From Megalopta genalis (Eukaryota > Arthropoda > Insecta > Hymenoptera > Halictidae), in assembly GCF_051020955.1 (NCBI RefSeq), contig NW_027476377.1, positions 203,948 to 267,947 on the forward strand: a DNA stretch of 64,000 nt. Reading direction: 5' to 3'. Each line of letters opens with the position of its first letter. Positions within the stretch are counted from its first letter, which is position 1. Positions 10,565 to 20,460 of the stretch are shown here, piece by piece. The notes under the pieces are model-generated. The model saw nothing but the letters and a program-made list of their open reading frames with translations, made no database searches and had not been told where the DNA came from. The translations under genes and the position numbers were made by a program.

Positions 10565-10740
10565 GCGAAACTAATGATTTAACTTCATATCAATGCGAAG
10601 TAGTAGGCTTAGCTTCAAATCCATGCGAAACGAATGATTTAGCTTCAAATGCTTGCGATACAAGTGATATAGCTTCAAATGCAGGCGGAACACACGAGTT
10701 AGCTTTAAATCCAAGCGAAACACATGAATTAGTTTCAAAT
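9207..10740 (+). repeat. Junction-proximal right-arm segment sharing rare variants with the left arm
   Basis: Monomers are in right-arm orientation but carry variants otherwise typical of the left arm. CGTGATAGTTTCAGAT (9,261-9,276) is the exact reverse complement of 101-116. TACAAACATTTGT (9,510-9,522) is the exact reverse complement of 275-287. Local register losses occur near 10,031 (GCGATCACATG) and 10,125 (AAAACATTAAGC). Two adjacent delta units sit at about 10,300-10,350. The segment is less homogenised than the DNA to its right. Confidence 0.8.
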
Positions 10741-13347
10741 CAGTCCGAAGTAGAAGGCTTAGCTTCAAATCAATGCGAAACACATGATTTAGCTTGAAAT
10801 CAATGCGAAGTAGAAGGCTTATCTTCTAATCCATGCGGAACAAATGGTTTAGCTACAAATACTTGTGATAGACATGATTTAGCTTCAACTGCATGCGACA
10901 CAAACGAGTTAGCTTCAAATCCAAGCGAAACACATGATTTAGCTTCAAATCAATGCGAAGTAGAAGGCTTAGCTTCAAATCCATGCGAAACGAATGGTTT
11001 AGCTTCAAATGCTTGCGATACAAATGATATAGCTTCAAATGCAGGCGGAACAAACGAGTTAGCTTCAAATCCATGTGAAACACATGATTTAGCTTCCAAT
11101 CAATGCAAAGTAGAAGGCTTAGCTTCAAATCCATGCGAAACAGATAGTTTAGCTTCAAATACTTGCGATATAAATGATATAGCTTCAAATGCAGGCGAAA
11201 GAAACGAGTTAGCTACAAATCCATGCGAAACACATGATTTAGCTTGAAATCAATGCGAAGTAGAAGGCTTATCTTCAAATCAATGCGAAACAAATGGTTT
11301 AGATTCAGATACTTGTGATAAACATGATTTAGCTTCCACTGCATGCGAAACAAACGAGTTAGCTTCAGATCCATGTGAAACACATGATTTAGCTTCAAAT
11401 CAATGGGAAGTAGAAGGCTTAGCTACAAATCCATGTGAAACAAATGATTTAGATTCAAATACTTGCGATAGAAGTGACATAGATTCAAATGCAGGCGAAA
11501 CAAACCAGTCAACTTCAATTCCATGCGAAACAAATGATTTAGCTTCATATCAATGCGAAGTAGTAGGCTTAGCTTCAAATCCATGCGAAACGAATGATTT
11601 AGCTTCAAAATACTTGCCTTATAAATGATAAAGCTTAAAAGGCAGGCGAAACATACGAGTTAGCTTCAAATCCAAGCGAAACACATGATTTAGCTTCAAA
11701 TGAATGCGGAGTAGAAGACTTAGCTTCAAATCTATGCGGAACAAATGGTTTAGCCTTAAATACTTGTGATATACATGATTTAGCTTCTACTGCATGCGAA
11801 ACAACTGAGTTAGCTTCAAATCCAAGCGAAACACATGATTTAGATTCAAATACTTGCCTTATAAATGAAATAGCTTCATGTGCAGGCGAATCAAACGAGT
11901 TAGCTACAAATCCATGCAAAACACATAACTTAGCTTCAAATCAATTCGAAGTAGAAGGCTCAGATTCAAATCCATGCGAAACGAAAGATTTAGATTCAAA
12001 TACTTGCGAATATAAGTGATATAGCTTCAAATGCAGGCGAAACGAACGAGTTAGCTACAAAACCATGTGAAACACATGATTTAGCTTCAAATCAATGTGA
12101 AGTAGAAGGCTTAGCTTCAAATCCATGCGAAACGAATGGTTTAGCTTCAAATGCTTGCGATATAAATGATGTAGCTTCAAATGCAGGCTGAACAAACGAG
12201 TTAGCTTTAAATCCATTCGAAACACATGGTTTAGTGTCAAATCAGTGCGAAGTAGAAGGCTTAGCATCAAATCAATGCGAAAGAAATGGTTTAGATTCAG
12301 ATACTTGTAATAAACATGATTTAGCTTCCACTGCATGCGAAACAAACGAGTTAGCTTCAACTCCAAGCGAAACAAATGATTTAGTTTCAAATTAATGCGA
12401 AGAAGAAGGATTAGCTTCAAATCCATGCGAAACGAATGGTTTAGCTTCAAATGCTTGCGATACAAATGATATAGCTTCAAAAGCAGGCGGAACACACGAG
12501 TTAGCTTTAAATCCAAGCGAAACACATGATTTAGTTTCAAATCAGTGCGAAGTAGAAGGCTTAACTTCAAATCAATGCGAAACAAATGGTTTAGATTCAG
12601 ATACTTGTGATAAACATGATTTAGCTTCCTCTGCATACGAAACAAACGAGTTAGCTTAAAATCCATGTGAAGCACATGATTTAGCTTCCAATCAATGCAA
12701 AGTAGAAGGCTTAGCTTCAAATCCATGCGAAACAGATAGTTTAGCTTCAAATACTTGCGATATAAATGATATAGCTTCAAATGCAGGCGAAAGAAACGAG
12801 TTAGCTACAAATCCATGCGTAACACATGATTTAAGTAGAAATCAATGCGAAGTAGAAGGCTTATCTTCAAATCAATGCGAAACAAATGGTTTAGATTCAG
12901 ATACTTGTGATAAACATGATTTAGCTTCCACTGCATGCGAAACAAACGAGTTAGCTTCAGATCCATGTGAAACACATGATTTAGCTTCAAATCAATGGGA
13001 AGTAGAAGGCTTAGCTACAAATCCATGTGAAAGAAATGATTTAGATTCAGATACTTGCGATAGAAGTGACATAGATTCAAATGCAGGCGAAACAAACCAG
13101 TCAACTTCAATTCCATGCGAAACAAATGATTTAGCTTCATATCAATGCGAAGTAGTAGGCTTAGCTTCAAATCCATGCGAAACGAATGATTTAGCTTCAA
13201 AATACTTGCCTTATAAATGATAAAGCTTAAAAGGCAGGCGAAACATACGAGTTAGCTTCAAATCCAAGCGAAACACATGATTTAGCTTCAAATGAATGCG
13301 GAGTAGAAGACTTAGCTTCAAATCTATGCGGAACAAATGGTTTAGAT
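10741..13347 (+). repeat. Domain-1 block, copy A (spacing about 6.04-6.07 kb)
   Basis: Matches 16,780-19,416. The spacing is 6,039 bp up to about 11,060 and 6,069 bp afterwards, because copy B has one extra monomer at 17,101-17,130. Shared landmarks include CAGTCCGAAGTAG, CATGCGACACAAA, and the 31-bp unit with an extra A (TTCAAAATACTTGCC) followed by GCTTAAAAGGCAGG (11,607-11,645 and about 17,676-17,714). Confidence 0.87.
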
Positions 13348-13798
13348 TCAGATACTTGTGATAAACATGATTTAGCTTCCACTGCATGCGAAACAAACGA
13401 GTTAGCTTCAGATCCATGTGAAACACATGATTTAGCTTCAAATCAATGGGAAGTAGAAGGCTTAGCTACAAATCCATGTGAAAGAAATGATTTAGATTCA
13501 GATACTTGCGATAGAAGTGACATAGATTCAAATGCAGGCGAAACAAACCAGTCAACTTCAATTCCATGCGAAACAAATGATTTAGCTTCATATCAATGCG
13601 AAGTAGTAGGCTTAGCTTCAAATCCATGCGAAACGAATGATTTAGCTTCAAAATACTTGCCTTATAAATGATAAAGCTTAAAAGGCAGGCGAAACATACG
13701 AGTTAGCTTCAAATCCAAGCGAAACACATGATTTAGCTTCAAATGAATGCGGAGTAGAAGACTTAGCTTCAAATCTATGCGGAACAAATGGTTTAGCC
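12897..13798 (+). repeat. 451-bp tandem duplication, only in copy A
   Basis: 12,897-13,347 is followed directly by a second copy at 13,348-13,798. Both carry GAAAGAAATGATTTAG (near 13,027 and 13,478), GACATAGATTCAAATG and the AAAATACTTGCC / GCTTAAAAGG pair. The length is fifteen monomers plus 1 bp, the extra base coming from the 31-bp unit. Copy B (about 18,966-19,416) has only one of these. After the duplication, alignment to copy B resumes at a spacing of 5,618 bp. Confidence 0.87.
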
Positions 13799-15112
13799 TC
13801 AAATACTTGTGATATACATGATTTAGCTTCTACTGCATGCGAAACAACTGAGTTAGCTTCAAATCCAAGCGAAACACATGATTTAGATTCAAATACTTGC
13901 CTTATAAATGATATAGCTTCAAGTGCAGGCGAATCAAACGAGTTAGCTACAAATCCATGCAAAACACATAATTTAGCTTCAAATCAATTCGAAGTAGAAT
14001 GCTCAGATTCAAATCCATGCGAAACGAAAGATTTAGATTCAAATACTTGCGAATATAAGTGATATAGCTTCAAATGCAGGCGAAACAAACGAGTTAGCTA
14101 CAAAACCATGTGAAACACATGATTTAGCTTCAAATCAATGTGAAGTAGAAGACTTAGCTTCAAATCCATGCGAAACGAATGGTTTAGCTTCAAATGCTTG
14201 CGATATAAATGATGTAGCTTCAAATGCAGGCTGAACAAACGAGTTAGCTTTACATCCATTCGAAACACATGATTTAGCTTCAAATCAATGCGAAGTAGAA
14301 GGCTTAGCTTCAAATCCATGTGAAACAAATGATTTAGCTTCAAATACTTGCGATAGAAGTGACATGGTTTCAAATGCAGGCGAAACAAACCAGTCAACTT
14401 CAATTCCATGCGAAACTAATGATTTAGCTTCATATCAATGCGAAGTAGTAGGCTTAGCTTCAAATCCATGCGAAACGAATGATTTAGCTTCAAAATACTT
14501 GCCTTATAAATGATAAAGCTTAAAAGGCAGGCGAAACATACGAGTTAGCTTCAAATCCAAGCGAAACACATGATTTAGCTTCAAATGAATGCGGAGTAGA
14601 AGACTTAGCTTCAAATCTATGCGGAACAAATGGTTTAGCCTCAAATACTTGTGATATACATGATTTAGCTTCTACTGCATGCGAAACAACTGAGTTAGCT
14701 TCAAATCCAAGCGAAACACATGATTTAGATTCAAATACTTGCCTTATAAATGATATAGCTTCAAGTGCAGGCGAATCAAACGAGTTAGCTACAAATCCAT
14801 GCAAAACACATAATTTAGCTTCAAATCAATTCGAAGTAGAAGGCTCAGATTCAAATCCATGCGAAACGAAAGATTTAGATTCAAATACTTGCGAATATAA
14901 GTGATATAGCTTCAAATGCAGGCGAAACAAACGAGTTAGCTACAAAACCATGTGAAACACATGATTTAGCTTCAAATCAATGTGAAGTAGAAGGCTTAGC
15001 TTCAAATCCATGCGAAACGAATGGTTTAGCTTCAAATGCTTGCGATATAAATGATGTATCTTCAAATGCAGGCTGAACAAACGAGTTAGCTTTAAATCCA
15101 TTCGAAACACAT
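13480..15112 (+). repeat. 842-bp tandem duplication
   Basis: 13,480-14,270 and 14,322-15,112 match at a constant 842-bp spacing, including the AAAATACTTGCC unit, a 31-bp beta unit (14,049 and 14,891) and CAGGCTGAACAAACG. Similarity ends where the first reads GATTTAGCTTC and the second GGTTTAGTGTC. The spacing is twenty-eight monomers plus 2 bp, from two 31-bp units per repeat. Confidence 0.83.
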
Positions 15113-15769
15113 GGTTTAGTGTCAAATCAGTGCGAAGTAGAAGGCTTAGCATCAAATCAATGCGAAAGAAATGGTTTAGATTCAGATACTTGTAATAAAC
15201 ATGATTTAGCTTCCACTGCATGCGAAACAAACGAGTTAGCTTCAACTCCAAGCGAAACAAATGATTTAATTTCAAATTAATGCGAAGAAGAAGGATTAGC
15301 TTCAAATCCATGCGAAACGAATGGTTTAGCTTCAAATTCTTGCGATACAAATGATATAGCTTCAAATGCAGGCGGAACACACGAGTTAGCTTTAAATCCA
15401 AGCGAAACACATGATTTAGTTTCAAATCAGTGCGAAGTAGAAGGCTTAACTTCAAATCAATGCGAAACAAATGGTTTAGATTCAGATACTTGTGATAAAC
15501 ATGATTTAGCTTCTTCTGTATGCGAAACAAACGAGTTAGCTTAAAATCCATGTGAAGCAAATGATTTAGCTTCCAATCAATGCAAAGTAGAAGGCTTAGC
15601 TTCAAATCCATGCGAAACAGATAGTTTAGGTTCAAATACTTGCGATATAAATGATATAGCTTCAAATGCAGGCGAAAGAAACGAGTTAGCTACAAATCCA
15701 TGCGAAACACATGATTTAATTTTTAAATCAATGCGAAGTAGAAGGCTTATCTTCAAATCAATGCGAAAC
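15034..15769 (+). repeat. Domain-1 segment repeated 4,625 bp downstream
   Basis: Matches 19,659-20,394. Shared private variants are GATGTATCTTC (ending near 15,064 and 19,689), CTTCTTCTGTATGCG, TTTAGGTTCAAATAC and a 1-bp insertion in TTTAATTTTTAAATCAATG (near 15,717 and 20,341). It is also a relative of 12,128-12,860 and 18,197-18,930, but those lack these private variants, so the 15.0 and 19.7 kb segments are sister copies. Confidence 0.83.
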
Positions 15770-16779
15770 GAATGGTTTAGCTTCAAATGCTTGCGATACA
15801 AATGATATAGCTTAAAATGCAGGCTGAACAAACGAGTTAGCTTTAAATCCATTCGAAACACATGGTTTAGTGTCAAATCAGTGCGAAGTAGAAGGCTTAG
15901 CATCAAATCAATGCGAAAGAAATGGTTTAGATTCAGATACTCGTAATAAACATGATTTAGCTTCCCCTGCATGCGAAACAAACGAGTTAGCTTCAACTCC
16001 AACCGAAACACATGATTTAGTTTAATATTAATGCGAAGAAGAAGGATTAGCTTCAAATCCATGCGAAACGAATGGTTTAGCTTCAAATGCTTGCGATACA
16101 AGTGATATAGCTTCAAATGCAGGCGGAACACACGAGTTAGCTTTAAATCCAAGCGAAACACATGAATTAGTTTCAAATCAGTGCGAAGTAGAAGGCTTAA
16201 CTTCAAATCAATGCGAAACAAATGGTTTAGATTCAGATACTTGTGATAAACATGATTTAGCTTCCTCTGCATACGAAACAAACGAGTTAGCTTAAAATCC
16301 ATGTGAAGCACATGATTTAGCTTCCAATCAATGCAAAGTAGAAGGCTTAGCTTCAAATCCATGCGAAACGGATAGTTTAGCTCCAAATACCTGCGATATA
16401 AATGATATAGCTTCAAATGCAGGCGAAAGAAACGAGTTAGCTACAAATCCATGCGAAACACATGATTTAATTTGAAATCAATGCGAAGTAGAAGGCTTAT
16501 CTTCAAATCAATGCGAAACAAATGGTTTAGATTCAGATACTTGTGATAAACATGATTTAGCTTCCACTGCATTCGAAACAAACGAGTTAGCTCCAAATCC
16601 AAGCGAAACACGTGATTTAGTTTCAAATTAATGCGAAGTAGAAGGCTTAGCTTCAAATCACATGCGAAACGAATGGTTTAGCTGCAATTGCTTGCGATAC
16701 AAATGATATAGCTTCAAATGCAGGCGGAACAAACGAGTTAGCTTTAAATCCAAGCGAAACACATGATTTAGTTTCAAAT
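15770..16779 (+). repeat. Another relative of the 12.1-kb segment
   Basis: Contains the series CAGGCTGAAC, ATCCATTCGAAACACATGG, GTGTCAAATCAGTGCG and GAAGAAGAAGG also found near 12,190, 15,070, 18,255 and 19,690, with its own changes: ACTCGTAATAAAC near 15,938, TTTAATATTAATGCG near 16,021, and a 1-bp insertion in TTCAAATCACATGCG near 16,655. Only satellite monomers are present. Confidence 0.75.
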
Positions 16780-19416
16780 CAGTCCGAAGTAGAAGGCTTA
16801 GCTTCAAATCAATGCGAAACACATGATTTAGCTTGAAATCAATGCGAAGTAGAAGGCTTATCTTCTAATCCATGCGGAACAAATGGTTTAGCTACAAATA
16901 CTTGTGATAGACATGATTTAGCTTCAATTGCATGCGACACAAATGAGTTAGCTTCAAATCCAAGCGAAACACATGATTTAGCTTCAAATCAATGCGAAGT
17001 AGAAGGCTTAGCTTCAAATCCATGCGAAACGAATGGTTTAGCTTCAAATGCTTGCGATACAAATGATATAGCTTCAAATGCAGGCGGAACAAACGAGTTA
17101 GCTTCAAATGCAGGCGGAACAAACGAGTTAGCTTCAAATCCATGTGAAACACATGATTTAGCTTCCAATCAATGCAAAGTAGAAGGCTTAGCTTCAAATC
17201 CATGCGAAACAGATAGTTTAGCTTCAAATACTTGCGATATAAATGATATAGCTTCAAATGCAGGCGAAAGAAACGAGTTAGCTACAAATCCATGCGAAAC
17301 ACATGATTTAGCTTGAAATCAATGCGAAGTAGAAGGCTTATCTTCAAATCAATGCGAAACAAATGGTTTAGATTCAGATACTTGTGATAAACATGATTTA
17401 GCTTCCACTGCATGCGAAACAAACGAGTTAGCTTCAGATCCATGTGAAACACATGATTTAGCTTCAAATCAATGGGAAGTAGAAGGCTTAGCTACAAATC
17501 CATGTGAAACAAATGATTTAGATTCAAATACTTGCGATAGAAGTGACATAGATTCAAATGCAGGCGAAACAAACCAGTCAACTTCAATTCCATGCGAAAC
17601 AAATGATTTAGCTTCATATCAATGCGAAGTAGTAGGCTTAGCTTCAAATCCATGCGAAACGAATGATTTAGCTTCAAAATACTTGCCTTATAAATGATAA
17701 AGCTTAAAAGGCAGGCGAAACATACGAGTTAGCTTCAAATCCAAGCGAAACACATGATTTAGCTTCAAATGAATGCGGAGTAGAAGACTTAGCTTCAAAT
17801 CTATGCGGAACAAATGGTTTAGCCTTAAATACTTGTGATATACATGATTTAGCTTCTACTGCATGCGAAACAACTGAGTTAGCTTCAAATCCAAGCGAAA
17901 CACATGATTTAGATTCAAATACTTGCCTTATAAATGAAATAGCTTCAAGTGCAGGCGAATCAAACGAGTTAGCTACAAATCCATGCAAAACACATAACTT
18001 AGCTTCAAATCAATTCGAAGTAGAAGGCTCAGATTCAAATCCATGCGAAACGAAAGATTTAGATTCAAATACTTGCGAATATAAGTGATATAGCTTCAAA
18101 TGCAGGCGAAACGAACGAGTTAGCTACAAAACCATGTGAAACACATGATTTAGCTTCAAATCAATGTGAAGTAGAAGGCTTAGCTTCAAATCCATGCGAA
18201 ACGAATGGGTTAGCTTCAAATGCTTGCGATATAAATGATGTAGCTTCAAATGCAGGCTGAACAAACGAGTTAGCTTTAAATCCATTCGAAACACATGGTT
18301 TAGTGTCAAATCAGTGCGAAGTAGAAGGCTTAGCATCAAATCAATGCGAAAGAAATGGTTTAGATTCAGATACTTGTAATAAACATGATTTAGCTTCCAC
18401 TGCATGCGAAACAAACGAGTTAGCTTCAACTCCAAGCGAAACAAATGATTTAGTTTCAAATTAATGCGAAGAAGAAGGATTAGCTTCAAATCCATGCGAA
18501 ACGAATGGTTTAGCTTCAAATGCTTGCGATACAAATGATATAGCTTCAAAAGCAGGCGGAACACACGAGTTAGCTTTAAATCCAAGCGAAACACATGATT
18601 TAGTTTCAAATCAGTGCGAAGTAGAAGGCTTAACTTCAAATCAATGCGAAACAAATGGTTTAGATTCAGATACTTGTGATAAACATGATTTAGCTTCCTC
18701 TGCATACGAAACAAACGAGTTAGCTTAAAATCCATGTGAAGCACATGATTTAGCTTCCAATCAATGCAAAGTAGAAGGCTTAGCTTCAAATCCATGCGAA
18801 ACAGATAGTTTAGCTTCAAATACTTGCGATATAAATGATATAGCTTCAAATGCAGGCGAAAGAAACGAGTTAGCTACATATCCATGAGTAACACATGATT
18901 TAATTAGAAATCAATGCGAAGTAGAAGGCTTATCTTCAAATCAATGCGAAACAAATGGTTTAGATTCAGATACTTGTGATAAACATGATTTAGCTTCCAC
19001 TGCATGCGAAACAAACGAGTTAGCTTCAGATCCATGTGAAACACATGATTTAGCTTCAAATCAATGGGAAGTAGAAGGCTTAGCTACAAATCCATGTGAA
19101 ACAAATGATTTAGATTCAGATACTTGCGATAGAAGTGACATAGATTCAAATGCAGGCGAAACAAACCAGTCAACTTCAATTCCATGCGAAACAAATGATT
19201 TAGCTTCATATCAATGCGAAGTAGTAGGCTTAGCTTCAAATCCATGCGAAACGAATGATTTAGCTTCAAAATACTTGCCTTATAAATGATAAAGCTTAAA
19301 AGGCAGGCGAAACATACGAGTTAGCTTCAAATCCAAGCGAAACACATGATTTAGCTTCAAATGAATGCGGAGTAGAAGACTTAGCTTCAAATCTATGCGG
19401 AACAAATGGTTTAGCC
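16780..19416 (+). repeat. Domain-1 block, copy B (spacing about 6.04-6.07 kb)
   Basis: Second copy of 10,741-13,347. It has one extra gamma monomer (17,101-17,130) and lacks the 451-bp tandem duplication seen in copy A. A damaged unit at about 18,874-18,906 (TACATATCCATGAGTAAC) corresponds to TACAAATCCATGCGTAAC near 12,807 in copy A, which gives one of the few point differences visible between copies. Confidence 0.87.
17071..17130 (+). repeat. Perfect single-monomer duplication (gamma-gamma)
   Basis: Two identical 30-bp gamma monomers (17,071-17,100 and 17,101-17,130) contain GCAGGCGGAACAAACGAG. The parallel copy near 11,032-11,061 has one. The five-mer order is broken only by this extra unit. 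It is a direct snapshot of one-unit expansion, as expected from slippage or one-register unequal exchange. Confidence 0.93.
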
Positions 19417-20460
19417 TCAAATACTTGTGATATACATGATTTAGCTTCTAGTGCATGCGAAACAACTGAGTTAGCTTCAAATCCAAGCGAAACACATGAT
19501 TTAGATTCAAATACTTGCCTTATAAATGATATAGCTTCAAGTGCAGGCGAATCAAACGAGTTAGCTACAAATCCATGCAAAACACATAATTTAGCTTCAA
19601 ATCAATTCGAAGTAGAAGGCTCAGATTCAAATCCATGCGAAACGAAAGATTTAGATTCAAATGCTTGCGATATAAATGATGTATCTTCAAATGCAGGCTG
19701 AACAAACGAGTTAGCTTTAAATCCATTCGAAACACATGGTTTAGTGTCAAATCAGTGCGAAGTAGAAGGCTTAGCATCAAATCAATGCGAAAGAAATGGT
19801 TTAGATTCAGATACTTGTAATAAACATGATTTAGCTTCCACTGCATGCGAAACAAACGAGTTAGCTTCAACTCCAAGCGAAACAAATGATTTAATTTCAA
19901 ATTAATGCGAAGAAGAAGGATTAGCTTCAAATCCATGCGAAACGAATGGTTTAGCTTCAAATGCTTGCGATACAAATGATATAGCTTCAAATGCAGGCGG
20001 AACACACGAGTTAGCTTTAAATCCAAGCGAAACACATGATTTAGTTTCAAATCAGTGCGAAGTAGAAGGCTTAACTTCAAATCAATGCGAAACAAATGGT
20101 TTAGATTCAGATACTTGTGATAAACATGATTTAGCTTCTTCTGTATGCGAAACAAACGAGTTAGCTTAAAATCCATGTGAAGCAAATGATTTAGCTTCCA
20201 ATCAATGCAAAGTAGAAGGCTTAGCTTCAAATCCATGCGAAACAGATAGTTTAGGTTCAAATACTTGCGATATAAATGATATAGCTTCAAATGCAGGCGA
20301 AAGAAACGAGTTAGCTACAAATCCATGCGAAACACATGATTTAATTTTTAAATCAATGCGAAGTAGAAGGCTTATCTTCAAATCAATGCGAAACAAATGG
20401 TTTAGATTCAGATACTTGTGATAAACATGATTTAGCTTCCACTGCATGCGAAACAAACGA
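19296..20460 (+). repeat. End of domain 1
   Basis: Begins with the GCTTAAAAGGCAGG-linked unit. To about 19,620 it resembles 13,678-13,962 and 14,520-14,804. It then switches abruptly, within a unit near 19,660, to sequence matching 15,034-15,769. The switch omits the 31-bp beta unit and following monomers present at the equivalent place near 14,891. This is consistent with a deletion or exchange between paralogous monomers. Confidence 0.75.
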
